Source of the DNA: Psychrobacillus sp042885655
Lineage (GTDB): Bacteria > Bacillota > Bacilli > Bacillales_A > Planococcaceae
Reading direction: 5' to 3'
Assembly (NCBI RefSeq): GCF_042885655.1
Contig: NZ_JBHVRO010000009.1
Coordinates: 1-64,000, forward strand
Length of the DNA stretch: 64,000 nt
Below the pieces are notes generated by a model. That model did no database searches and was not told the origin of the DNA. It worked only from the letters and a program-made list of their open reading frames with translations. Below, piece after piece: positions 51,932 through 60,591 of the stretch; the first letter of the stretch is position 1, and every line of letters begins with the position of its first letter. The position numbers and the translations under genes are program-made.

Positions 51932-52999
51932 ATGATAGAGTTATTGAAAGATTTGATACGCATAAAAAGTGATGATGTAGAAGGCGCAAATGCTGCATTA
52001 TTGTTTTGTAAAAATTGGTTTGAAGCTCGAGGTATCGCTGTAACTGTTTATGAAAATAATTCTAAGCTGATGCTTGTTACAGAAATAGGAATTGGCGAAG
52101 AACGTATTATATGGAACGGTCATGTCGATGTTGTTCCTGGAGATGCAGAACAATTTAATCCATTCGAAGAAGGCGACCGTTTATATGGACGAGGATCAGC
52201 CGATATGAAAGCAGGTGTAGCTGCTATGATGCAAGCTTTCTACGAACTTTCATTAACTCCTCAAAAATTAACAAAAAGAATTCAACTGCATATTGTTACT
52301 GACGAAGAAACCGACGGAGCTACTTCCAAGTATTTAGTAGATCAAGGATTTAACGGAGATTTCATTATTTGCGGAGAGCCTACTCATTTACATATTGGTC
52401 TTCAAGCAAAGGGAATTATCCAATTAGATGTTAAATTAAAAGGTAAATCCAGTCATGGAAGTCGCCCTTGGGAAGGGGTAAATGCGATTGAACAAGCATT
52501 TGCTTTTGACAAAGCAATGCGAAAACTTCCCTTTTTATCAGCAAGTAATAAGTTCTATGATTATCCATCAATAAATTTGGCAAAAATACATGCAGGGGAC
52601 AGATATAATATTGTTCCGGCTGAATGTGTCATGAGCTATGATATTCGTTTTGTTCCAGGACAAAACAGTTCAGAAATTTTAGCATTAATTAAGAATGCTG
52701 CTCATATGGATTTTCCGGAAAGTGAAGTAATTGTTCATGCTTGCGAGCCAGCAGTGACTACAGAAGAAAACAATTTATATGTTCTTAAACTTCAACAAGT
52801 TACAACCAATATGACGAATTCTATTACCAACCTATTTGGCCAACATGGTTCCGCGGATACTCGATTCTATGCAAAAAATGGAGCCGGAGCCATTGAGTTC
52901 GGCCCCTCTGGAGCGGATTGGCATGGTGAAAAAGAATATGTCTCTATTTCATCCGTAGAAAAATATAAAAAGATTTTAGTCTCTTTTATTATTGATTGA
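51932..52999 (+). CDS. M20 family metallopeptidase (ArgE/DapE type)
   Basis: A 355-residue dinuclear zinc hydrolase. Metal ligands are visible as WNGHVDVVPG, YGRGSADMKAG, TDEETDG and ICGEPT, with the dimerisation domain at about 165-270. The DapE/ArgE-like group deacylates amino acids or succinyl-diaminopimelate, so the substrate cannot be set. The start at 51932 has AAAGGGG upstream; a frame to 51878 overlaps no site. Confidence 0.88.
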   Translation: MIELLKDLIRIKSDDVEGANAALLFCKNWFEARGIAVTVYENNSKLMLVTEIGIGEERIIWNGHVDVVPGDAEQFNPFEEGDRLYGRGSADMKAGVAAMMQAFYELSLTPQKLTKRIQLHIVTDEETDGATSKYLVDQGFNGDFIICGEPTHLHIGLQAKGIIQLDVKLKGKSSHGSRPWEGVNAIEQAFAFDKAMRKLPFLSASNKFYDYPSINLAKIHAGDRYNIVPAECVMSYDIRFVPGQNSSEILALIKNAAHMDFPESEVIVHACEPAVTTEENNLYVLKLQQVTTNMTNSITNLFGQHGSADTRFYAKNGAGAIEFGPSGADWHGEKEYVSISSVEKYKKILVSFIID

Positions 53000-53023
53000 A
53001 GTGAAAATAAGAAAAGCCTCTGG

Positions 53024-53062
53024 GTGTCCGCTTAGTCGTTCTCATAAGAGTCGAGCGGACGC
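53024..53062 (+). terminator. Hairpin after the M20 peptidase gene
   Basis: A 9-bp stem GTGTCCGCT / AGCGGACGC with one G-U pair, followed by TTCTCT. It may end transcription or belong to a repeat, given that GC-rich hairpins are unusual in this gap. Confidence 0.5.
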
Positions 53063-53102
53063 TTCTCTAAACTTGATGTATTTTTTACAATTTACGGCAC
53101 TT

Positions 53103-53227
53103 CGAGACCAATTGTACTGAAGCCGAGACCAGATTACTATACTCGAGACCAATTGTACTATACTCGAGACCAATTCACCCGAAATCGAGACTATGTTTTA
53201 ATTTCCCGAGACTAATTAGAAAAACTA
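53103..53227. repeat. Tandem array of six ~21-bp units
   Basis: Units begin with CGAGAC at 53103, 53124, 53144, 53165, 53186 and 53207, a period of 20-21 bp. The consensus is CGAGACCAATTGTACTATAC. The last two units are diverged. There are no unique spacers, so it is not a CRISPR array. It fills the gap between the M20 peptidase and the DUF4870 gene. Confidence 0.85.
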
Positions 53228-53292
53228 CTTTATCCAAGCCTGTTTCCCACTTTATTCGTGTTAATCAATTAATCAGAAAGGAGAAAATTCCA

Positions 53293-53625
53293 ATGGAAAA
53301 TAACAGACTTTTATCAGCATTATCCTATTTTAGTGTTTTATTTGCCCCTTTAATACTTCCAATTATCGTATTCTTTATTTCTCAAGATTCGAAAGTGAAA
53401 CAACACGCTAAACGTTCACTTGTTTCCCATTTAATCCCTCTTATTTTTATGATTATTTTATTTATCGTTGTCTATTCCAGTGTGTTTTCTATGTCCTATA
53501 GTTCATTTAATCAACCTTCCATATTTATGAGTTCAGTTCCCTTATTACTCGTATTCTTATATTTAATTATTTATATCATTATTCTAGTTTGGAATATTGT
53601 CCAAGGTGTCAAAGTATTAAGATGA
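53293..53625 (+). CDS. DUF4870 domain membrane protein
   Basis: A 110-residue protein with three predicted membrane helices (about 10-30, 45-65 and 78-103). The LSYFSVLFAPLILPIIVFFI start and QHAKRSL motif are typical of DUF4870 proteins. Function unknown. GAAAGGAG precedes the ATG by 9 nt. Confidence 0.82.
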   Translation: MENNRLLSALSYFSVLFAPLILPIIVFFISQDSKVKQHAKRSLVSHLIPLIFMIILFIVVYSSVFSMSYSSFNQPSIFMSSVPLLLVFLYLIIYIIILVWNIVQGVKVLR

Positions 53626-53689
53626 TGTTTACATTACTGCATTAATGGGAATTGAATAATACAGTTTAGAATCTATTAGGAGCGATAAT

Positions 53690-53785
53690 ATGAGAGTAAA
53701 AAGCATCGTTAAAACTGCAATAAAATTGGCGCCAATAGTCTATCCAATCGTACGAAAAATAATGAAAAGAAAGACCGTAAAATAA
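53690..53785 (+). CDS. 31-residue cationic peptide
   Basis: A short gene with TTAGGAGCG upstream of the ATG and a strong terminator directly after the stop. The peptide is rich in lysine and arginine (about ten basic residues) around a hydrophobic core AIKLAPIVYPIV, so it may associate with membranes. No family recognised. It could be translated with the DUF4870 gene 64 bp upstream. Confidence 0.6.
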   Translation: MRVKSIVKTAIKLAPIVYPIVRKIMKRKTVK

Positions 53786-53822
53786 AAAATCTGTTCCCAT
53801 TGTAGATTGGGAACAGATTTTT
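53785..53822. terminator. Bidirectional terminator after the cationic peptide gene
   Basis: A perfect 15-bp stem (AAAAATCTGTTCCCA / TGGGAACAGATTTTT) between the small gene and the convergent SGNH hydrolase gene. Confidence 0.9.
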
Positions 53823-54692
53823 CTATATATAGGGTTTTAATTTTGTCAAACCCAAATATTGATCGAAACCTTGAATTTTTGAAACAGGTGATTTTGGTAA
53901 TTCTTTTTGTCTATTGAGAATTTGTTCAAAAGTAAGTGGGTTTGGAGCTGGTAATTCATTTGGATTTACTTGTAATCGTCCATTGTACTGTTTAAAAAAA
54001 GCATTTGCCATTAGTCGATACCCTTCCATTGTAGGATGCACATCTGCAGGGTTGGGTAACAATTCTTTTTCATTACCCTTGAATGCCTCTTCTACAGTAA
54101 CATATATTGCTCCATTTGCTTCCGCTTCTGTTTTTAGAATAGTGTTCATTGTTTCTAGTTGTTTTTTTATACCTACTTTTTGTGAGTCGCGCAAGTGTGG
54201 ATAAGGAAAATAATATCCCATTATATAAATCTTTGCTTTTGGTGTAGTCGCTTGAACTTCTTGTATAACTTCAGCAATATTTTTCCGTACATTATTTAAT
54301 GCGAAGTTTACTTGAACTTGCTGATATGCAATAGACCCATTTGAAGGATTTACTTGCACAAGTCTAAGTAAATCATTTGCTCCTGCTGAAATGGTAACAA
54401 CTGTTACATTTTTAAGTAATTCCTTCGCTTCTTTCGTACGGACTGTTTTTAATACGTCTGCAGTTGTATAACCAGGAAATGCAAGTGCTTTTGAATAATA
54501 GGTAAGTTGATGAGATCGAGTCAACTCTTGTGCTATTAAATCTGTATATCCAGAGTCAATCGCTCTATCAGGTGTTTGTCCGGCAGCTATAGAGTCCCCT
54601 AAAGCAATATAAACTTCTCCCCCTTTAGCTTCACTCGTAAGTGTTGAAAAAGGGAAGAAAATTAATATAAGTGCAGCAATCCATTTTTTCAT
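53823..54692 (-). CDS. Secreted SGNH/GDSL hydrolase
   Basis: A 289-residue exported esterase or lipase. A signal peptide covers about residues 1-22. Block I is ALGDS with nucleophile S34, block III is SAGANDL, and block V is DVHPT with the catalytic D and H. The last 45 residues form a proline-rich tail. Natural substrate unknown. AAGGAG precedes the ATG. Confidence 0.9.
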   Translation of the reverse strand: MKKWIAALILIFFPFSTLTSEAKGGEVYIALGDSIAAGQTPDRAIDSGYTDLIAQELTRSHQLTYYSKALAFPGYTTADVLKTVRTKEAKELLKNVTVVTISAGANDLLRLVQVNPSNGSIAYQQVQVNFALNNVRKNIAEVIQEVQATTPKAKIYIMGYYFPYPHLRDSQKVGIKKQLETMNTILKTEAEANGAIYVTVEEAFKGNEKELLPNPADVHPTMEGYRLMANAFFKQYNGRLQVNPNELPAPNPLTFEQILNRQKELPKSPVSKIQGFDQYLGLTKLKPYI

Positions 54693-54705
54693 ATGAATCG
54701 ACTCC

Positions 54706-55935
54706 TTAAAAAGCCCAAGTACCTTTTTGGAAAATTGGTTCCATCGTTCCGTCTTCTAACTCTCCTAGTATATCCATATGTGCACTACCAATCATAAAAT
54801 CTTCATGTACAATTGATGTATTAAGACCCAAATTTTCAAGCTCCGCTTTATTTAAACCACGTGCACCTTCCACACAAGTTGGATACGCCTCTCCAATTGC
54901 AAAATGATTGGAGGCATTTTCATCAAAAAGGGTGTTGAAAAATAATACGTTCGATGCTGAAATAGGCGATTCATGAGGAACTAAAGCTATTTCCCCTAAA
55001 TATTTTGCACCTTCATCTGTTTGTATTAATTCTAGCAATAACTCTTCTCCAGTATCTGCTTGTGCCTTTGTAATAGCACCATTTTCAAATGTTAAAGTGA
55101 AATTATCAATAATATTTCCTTGATACACTAATGGTTTTGTATTTTTTACATATCCGTTTACACCAGTTTTAAGTGGAGCCGTGTATACTTCTTCGGTCGG
55201 CATGTTTGCAATAAAAGGTACACTTTGCCCATTTTTACTTGCACCTGAAAGCCATATATGTCCTTTTGGAAGTTCCACTTGAATATCTGTACCATCGGAT
55301 TTATAGTGCAACTTTTTATATCGTTTTTCGTTTAATAAGGCTGCACGACTTTCTAAATGATTAATATGCTCTGTCCATTTCTGAACAGCTGTTCCTTCAC
55401 CAACTCGTACTACTTGGAAAATAAGATCCCAAAGCGCTTGCATGTGATACTCTCCTTCTAAATGAGGGAATACTTTTGCTGCCCATTTCGGGGAAGGCAT
55501 TGCAACAATAGACCACGTAATGACGTCATTCATCACTGCTTTTCTGTAATTTTCCAATGCTTTACCGCTTGCTTTGTGGAAATTTGTAATTCGTTCAATG
55601 GATACACCTTCGAGTAGATCAGGATTATCTGCATCTATCCAGAGTAATGCACCATTATTTTCAACTAATTCATCTCTTTGCATAGCAGCCCATTTCGGAA
55701 ATTCATGAAATGCTTCATCCGGTGCTAAATCGTAAAAAGCTCTTGCATTTACTTCGTCCGTATAGTTTACATCCACTCTTTTTGAGCCAGCTTCATACGC
55801 TTTTTTTACGATAAGTCTTGTGAAATCTATCGTTTCTGTCGTTGTGTTAATTAGAAGGGGTTGATTTTTTTGAATATTTAAGCCAACTCTTACAACTAGT
55901 TCTGCATATTCTTCTAGTTTTTGTTGGAAGTTCAT
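54706..55935 (-). CDS. M29 family aminopeptidase, copy 2
   Basis: A 409-residue paralogue of the enzyme at 43366, with the same NMPTEEVYTAPLKTGVNGYV, LVPHESPIS and LFFNTLFDENASNHFAIGEAYP-type blocks and the DFMIGS end. It lies 3 nt after yfmL, so the two are co-transcribed. Two such enzymes within 11 kb suggest an old duplication or division of peptide substrates. Confidence 0.92.
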   Translation of the reverse strand: MNFQQKLEEYAELVVRVGLNIQKNQPLLINTTTETIDFTRLIVKKAYEAGSKRVDVNYTDEVNARAFYDLAPDEAFHEFPKWAAMQRDELVENNGALLWIDADNPDLLEGVSIERITNFHKASGKALENYRKAVMNDVITWSIVAMPSPKWAAKVFPHLEGEYHMQALWDLIFQVVRVGEGTAVQKWTEHINHLESRAALLNEKRYKKLHYKSDGTDIQVELPKGHIWLSGASKNGQSVPFIANMPTEEVYTAPLKTGVNGYVKNTKPLVYQGNIIDNFTLTFENGAITKAQADTGEELLLELIQTDEGAKYLGEIALVPHESPISASNVLFFNTLFDENASNHFAIGEAYPTCVEGARGLNKAELENLGLNTSIVHEDFMIGSAHMDILGELEDGTMEPIFQKGTWAF

Positions 55936-55938
55936 TTA

Positions 55939-57090
55939 TTATCTTCCTCTCTTCTCAATCGTTTTGGATGAACCTTCAATAAAATCACCACGATACCAAA
56001 TTTTCTGTATTGGTTTACTTGGGAGCTCTTTCGTCCACTTTTTATATGTTTTTTCATCTGAATACGTTAATAATGTTAATACTTCTCCATCTTTTCCTGC
56101 GCGGCCAGTACGTCCTGAACGATGCAAATATTGTTCAATTGAATGTGGTACATCCACATGTATAACATGTGTTAAGCCCGAAATATCTAGTCCTCTTGCC
56201 GCAACATCCGTAGCAATTAATATACTTACTTTCCCATTTTTAAAGTCATCCAATGCTTTTTTACGTTCTTCTTTTTTCATTTCTGAATGTAAGGATACTA
56301 TTGGAGCATCACGGTAAGTAAGTTTCGCGTCCTTCATCAATAGTTGATCTATACTATTTACAAATGCAAGACCCTTCATTCCTTCTAAATGGGAGAGTCT
56401 TCTTAATAACTCCGTTTTATCACGTGTTTCTGTTTTCACAAAACTATGAACGACTTCACCTTTTGAAGGTATTTCTTCAGCAGACACTTGAATACGCACC
56501 GGATTATTCATCATTCTTTCTGCAACTAACTCAATTTCGTCGGTAATCGTAGCAGAAACAACAACAAGTTGTCTCTCAAGAGTTGCATCTATTAACCCCT
56601 TTACGGTTGTCCGATGCTCTCGACTTAATAATTGGTCGCCTTCATCTAATACGATTGTTTTGATTTCATGCATTTTTAATTTCTTTACTTTTACCAGTTC
56701 TTGTAATCTTCCTGGTGTTCCTACTATAATTGTTGGTTTCTTTTTTAAGTTTTCAATTTGTCTTTGAATATTTGCTCCACCGATTAATTGTGCAACGGAA
56801 ATATCAGTCCCGGCAGTCCATTCACGGAAAACTTCTACAATCTGCATACCTAATTCTTGAGAAGGGACAATGACTAATGCTTGAATTTGTTTCTTTGAAG
56901 GATCTACCTTTTGTAATAACGGAAGGACGTATGCTAACGTTTTTCCAGTACCCGTTGGAGATTCCGCTACTATATCTGAACCATCAAGCATATGTGGTAT
57001 CAATTGCGATTGAATAGGCATTTCAAATGCAAAGTTTGTTTTTGCCCATTTTTCTTGTAATGTTTCATTTAGATTTTCTAAAAAAGTCAA
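55939..57090 (-). CDS. yfmL: DEAD-box RNA helicase YfmL-like
   Basis: A 383-residue helicase. It has the Q-motif region (PIQSQLIP), Walker A ESPTGTGKT, PTR-like VIVPSQELGMQ, GTPGRL, motif II as DEGD instead of DEAD, SAT and HRSGRTGRAG. Length and the short C-terminus match YfmL, a ribosome-assembly helicase of B. subtilis. The start is better as TTG at 57090, with AGGTGGAG 6 nt upstream, than the GTG at 57102, which lies inside that site. Confidence 0.88.
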   Translation of the reverse strand: MTFLENLNETLQEKWAKTNFAFEMPIQSQLIPHMLDGSDIVAESPTGTGKTLAYVLPLLQKVDPSKKQIQALVIVPSQELGMQIVEVFREWTAGTDISVAQLIGGANIQRQIENLKKKPTIIVGTPGRLQELVKVKKLKMHEIKTIVLDEGDQLLSREHRTTVKGLIDATLERQLVVVSATITDEIELVAERMMNNPVRIQVSAEEIPSKGEVVHSFVKTETRDKTELLRRLSHLEGMKGLAFVNSIDQLLMKDAKLTYRDAPIVSLHSEMKKEERKKALDDFKNGKVSILIATDVAARGLDISGLTHVIHVDVPHSIEQYLHRSGRTGRAGKDGEVLTLLTYSDEKTYKKWTKELPSKPIQKIWYRGDFIEGSSKTIEKRGR

Positions 57091-57102
57091 ATTTTTCTCC
57101 AC

Positions 57103-57466
57103 CTCATCTGTGTTTGAATCAAGTGTACCACATTTTTATTATCGGTAATTAGCTAAAAAGAACAGATGTTGATTTGAAATAAAGTCACGGATGTTTATAA
57201 AAAAGATGAGATATTTTGAATAAATTAGCGACGATTTAAAAAATTTATAGAAATAATTGAATGATATATGGAAGTTTGTGAACAACTCTACTTAACAAAC
57301 GGGCAGGTTAGTTGAAGAATGGTTTTTACTCTTGTTTAACAATTATGCATATTTTATTGGCGGGAGGAAGATTCACCCATAATTGAATCATTTGAAATAA
57401 ACCGCCTCGTCTAACATGATATTCTTTAAGTAACATATATGTATCCCGGTAGAGAAGCGGTTAGTT
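57103..57466. other. Intergenic gap with a decayed hairpin repeat
   Basis: AT-rich DNA between yfmL and the broken ltrA gene. At 57288-57317 a decayed copy of the TTAGTTGAA hairpin is present (ACTTAAC and GGTTAGTTGAAG). No gene or promoter was recognised. Confidence 0.5.
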
Positions 57467-58281
57467 TTACGTCGTTGTTACTTTGGCATAGATCATGAAG
57501 AATAGGGCAAGTTCTCCCACAAGGACTAGGTTAGGGACAGTCACAATCCAACTGAACGCGACTAGACTTGCTAACAGACGAATTAGAATGAAGGAAGTGA
57601 CAGAGAATAATATCGAATTCCAGTCCCCTCGCTGCGGTTGTAATACCGAAGGGTGCTGACGATCAATTCTCCAAAAAGAATGAGTGTCAGTGACGCAAAG
57701 CGCTCTAACAAATGAGCCATGTTGGTCGGCATCTTGATTAAATACTTACGCCCAAATATAGGTACTAAGATATCCACGAAAATACCGATGTATAACAAAA
57801 TATAACGAAGCCAAGAATCGAAAAAGATGGAACTTGCAGAAATAAGTATTCCAATCAAGAATCGGGTTCCCAAATAGTGAGCTACTAATCTTCTATCTCC
57901 CGTTTCCTTCTTTCGGACTACTAGATATTGTATGGCTGTTAAAGTTCTCAAGCCGATATATCCGATTAGAAATGCATAATAATATAGATCAAAATTAGCT
58001 GATAAGCTAGAAGTCATGATTAGGACGAACACCATTTGAACAATCATATGAATACGTTGATTTAATATGTCTTGTCCGAAACGATTAATAAACAACGTTT
58101 GTCCTACCCAAGACCACCAAACTGGAATGAACATTAACACATATTTAAATAAATTCCCGAATGGAATGTGTTTAGCCTCTACCTGAAGCAGAACATGTGT
58201 GGTTGTCGCAACAGCTGCAACAAATATTAAATCGTAAAATAACTCTAACCATGTCACTTTCTTCTCTGCAATATTCAACAA
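57467..58281 (-). pseudogene. Frameshifted LtrA family membrane protein
   Basis: The N-terminal part (KVTWLELFYDLIFV start, multiple membrane helices, LLERFASLTLILFGELIV) is LtrA (low-temperature requirement A). Near 57646-57655 a one-base loss moves the frame, giving a nonsense tail that stops at 57583. Restoring the base continues in a good membrane frame (VLQPQRGDWNSILFS) to a stop at 57467. Even so, the product of about 271 residues is shorter than usual LtrA (about 360-390). The start is likely TTG at 58281 behind GGGAG. Confidence 0.75.
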
Positions 58282-58512
58282 AGCTTCACTCCCTACACTC
58301 ACTTAGCTACAAAATTGGTATATAACATTCTCAGTTAAATAGTATTTTGTAGATGAATAAATTAATTGATTTAGTTATTTTTACGGAAGAGTCTCTATGT
58401 TGCAGTAGCAATTCAAGGATTGATCTTATAAATCTTTGAGTGGTCTTATTAATAAGTGCTGTAATGATTTTTTAGGAATTTAATAACATAAATGTATATA
58501 AAGAAACTACTT

Positions 58513-58562
58513 TAAAAGAGGGTGATAAGGTCGTTATTCAACGACCTTATCACCCTCTTTGG
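58513..58562 (-). terminator. Terminator of the flavin reductase gene
   Basis: A perfect 19-bp stem (58515-58533 with 58542-58560), the longest in the window, 12 bp after the stop. The gap from here to ltrA holds nothing else recognised. Confidence 0.9.
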
Positions 58563-58572
58563 TCAACTTTTA

Positions 58573-59133
58573 TTAATCTAAAATAGGTAGGTGATCAATC
58601 CAATCAATAAATTGTTGTAAATAACGCTGAAGATATCGTTTTGTTTTTTCGTCAGTAAGTACTTTCTGATTGGAATCAATCTTTTCATGTACTTGAGAAA
58701 TTAGTACTTTTTGAAAAGGAAGTACATGTGCTTGCATGGCTTCTAAAATTTGTCTTATTTGCATTTGAGAAAAAGCAGTACCTAATCCTCCGGGAGTTGC
58801 TCCGATAAGACCAACTGGTTTTCTAGTTAACACAGAGGACTTCGCAGGTCTTGATGCCCAATCCAATGCATTCTTCAACACGCCCGGAATCCCAGAATTA
58901 TACTCCGGACTGACGATAATAATACCGTCTACCTCTTGAATAGACGACTTAAATGTTGTTACTGTTTCTGGATTTCCTTCCATTTCTAAATCTTCATTAA
59001 ATAAAGGCAGATCTTTTATCTCAATCCAACGGAATTCTACTGAATTATCCATTTCTATCAATGATTGAGCAATGATTCGATTATAAGAATTTCTTCTTAA
59101 ACTACCACAAATAAGACCAATGATTTTAGTCAT
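58573..59133 (-). CDS. NADPH-dependent FMN reductase
   Basis: A 186-residue flavodoxin-like oxidoreductase. The FMN phosphate loop is GSLRRNSYNR, and the SPEYNSGIPGVLKNALDWASR block is the signature of the chromate/azo/quinone-type FMN reductase family. AAGGGGG precedes the ATG. It probably detoxifies quinones or similar electrophiles. Not assignable to one substrate. Confidence 0.9.
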   Translation of the reverse strand: MTKIIGLICGSLRRNSYNRIIAQSLIEMDNSVEFRWIEIKDLPLFNEDLEMEGNPETVTTFKSSIQEVDGIIIVSPEYNSGIPGVLKNALDWASRPAKSSVLTRKPVGLIGATPGGLGTAFSQMQIRQILEAMQAHVLPFQKVLISQVHEKIDSNQKVLTDEKTKRYLQRYLQQFIDWIDHLPILD

Positions 59134-59303
59134 ATCAATTTCCCCCTTGTTTGCTCTGTTTCTAGGAACCTTTTTAGATTGGAATCATCATGACGTGTAA
59201 GTTCATCATCTGAAACTGTACGATCAGTATTGTCTAATTATGTTGTCATTGGTGCCATTACACATCGAATTTTTAAAGTTGACCCATTTTTAAATTCGTA
59301 TGT

Positions 59304-59822
59304 TTAGCGTCTCCATAAGTCTGCGTACTCTTCTTTTTTCTCGAATTCTAATTTTGCAAATGGACATAATGGAATAATTTTCATATTCTCAGCACGTGCT
59401 TTATCAACAACTGCTTTTACTAACGCTTGTGCAACACCTTGTCCGCGTAATGAATCATTTACTCCAGTATGATCGATAATAAAAAAATCATTATTCGGAC
59501 GTGTAAATGTGATTTCTGCTGTTAGCTCGCCATTTGCATCTTCTAAATAAAATCGATTTGAGTCTATTAAAAATTCCATATCCATTTCTTCTTTTCGAAT
59601 ATATTTTAGTGCACCTGATGGACATGAATCCACCACTAGTGCAACTTCTTCTGTTGATGCGTTATCTGCAATAATCCAGGGTTTACGTTTTACTTTAAAT
59701 ACATCGCCATTCCCACGTACACATTCTCCTGCATGGACGCACTTTTTAATGTCATAAAATACATCAATAGTTTCTCCAGAGTATTTACGATATCCACTTC
59801 CTAGTAATTCTTTTTCTGCCAC
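59304..59822 (-). CDS. Fusion of Fe-S mono-cluster (YjdI) and GNAT (YjdJ) domains
   Basis: A 172-residue protein. Residues about 10-70 are a divergent single 4Fe-4S ferredoxin-like domain (KKCVHAGECVRGNGDVF and VDSCPSGAL, cysteines conserved). From about 75 it is a YjdJ-type short GNAT (HTGVNDSLRGQGVAQALV, IPLCPF). In E. coli the two are adjacent genes yjdI and yjdJ. The start is GTG at 59822 with AGGAG 8 nt upstream. Role unknown. Confidence 0.85.
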   Translation of the reverse strand: MAEKELLGSGYRKYSGETIDVFYDIKKCVHAGECVRGNGDVFKVKRKPWIIADNASTEEVALVVDSCPSGALKYIRKEEMDMEFLIDSNRFYLEDANGELTAEITFTRPNNDFFIIDHTGVNDSLRGQGVAQALVKAVVDKARAENMKIIPLCPFAKLEFEKKEEYADLWRR

Positions 59823-59833
59823 AAAAATCACTC

Positions 59834-60190
59834 CTATTCTAAAGGTTTTAGCATTGCTTCAATTTCAATACGGCGAAATTCTAGTTTTGGTGGTAAGTGA
59901 AGTGACTAACCAAGCCCTTTAATATCACTATTTTACACAAAGCCTGTGTCCTTTGTTGCTAGATCAAATAAAATCACGGAAGTACAAACTTTTAAAGTAG
60001 TGTCGATTGACTTCTTATGCTTTTCTTCAATTTTAATTACTCCAAGTGTATGCTAATACTTGTCCACGAATTTCTACTAAGTATTTATAACCAAATTATC
60101 TTTTTGTATGCTGTTATTTTTTTGTTTTTTTACTATTTTACTGATTTTAGTGTTTCTGAGCAAGACAATATTGTTGTATAAAAAGTTGAC
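59834..60190 (-). pseudogene. Degraded coding DNA upstream of the Fe-S/GNAT gene
   Basis: Protein-like fragments can be read on the minus strand in broken frames, for example LEFRRIEIEAMLKPLE ending at 59834 and IKIEEKHKKSIDTTLKV further upstream. Stops and frame changes separate them. The family is not recognised. The stretch looks like a decayed gene. Confidence 0.35.
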
Positions 60191-60350
60191 TTAGATTGTT
60201 GTATCAGTAATATATTGAGAATCCTCAGAAGCTAAGAATACGACAACGCGGCCGATATCATTTTCAACATCACCAAATCGGTCCATTGGAATTTTGCTTC
60301 TAACGCTTTGGTAATATTCTGGCTGTGCTTTAGCCTATACTTGTACACCC
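60191..60350 (-). pseudogene. 3' remnant of a short-chain dehydrogenase gene
   Basis: The minus strand encodes IPMDRFGDVENDIGRVVVFL followed by ASEDSQYIT and a stop, the typical C-terminal end of a classical short-chain dehydrogenase (P--RFG-PEDI---V-FLAS--S-YITG). An internal stop lies just upstream at about 60336, and the GC-rich repeat begins next to it. The rest of the gene is gone. Confidence 0.7.
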
Positions 60351-60386
60351 GGAGAGTTGGCCTCTCGCGTAGCGAAATTAATTTTT

Positions 60387-60499
60387 GTGACGAGCTTGCG
60401 CAGGAGCAAAATGTTTTCTGTGACGAGCCTGCGCAGGAGCAAGGGAAGCGGCTTGATGCTTGCCCCCTGGAAAGCGTCCGCCTTCAGCGGAGATCAACC
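60387..60499 (+). repeat. GC-rich intergenic repeat, rearranged second copy
   Basis: Positions 60440-60499 match 16051-16107 closely (GGAAGCGGCTTGATGCTTGC, then CCCCTGGAAAGCGTCCGCC). Its left half is replaced by two tandem units TGTGACGAGC-TGCGCAGGAGCAA at 60387 and 60419. It abuts the dehydrogenase remnant. Confidence 0.75.
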
Positions 60500-60526
60500 A
60501 GTTCACTTTCTAATTATACTTTCTGC

Positions 60527-60565
60527 AAAAAAGACTGTAGGCAAACTTCAAGTTTGCCTACAGTC
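60527..60565 (-). terminator. Terminator of the FbpA-like gene
   Basis: A perfect 16-bp stem (GACTGTAGGCAAACTT and its partner) with a T run on the minus strand, 27 bp after the stop. The stem shares the 14-base arm ACTGTAGGCAAACT with the terminator at 7777-7816. Confidence 0.88.
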
Positions 60566-60591
60566 TAAAAGTGTAAAATTTTTAAGTAACT

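Noticed and set aside
53103..53227. Possible CRISPR array
   Set aside because: Units are directly adjacent with a 21-bp period and no unique spacers; no cas genes are in the window.
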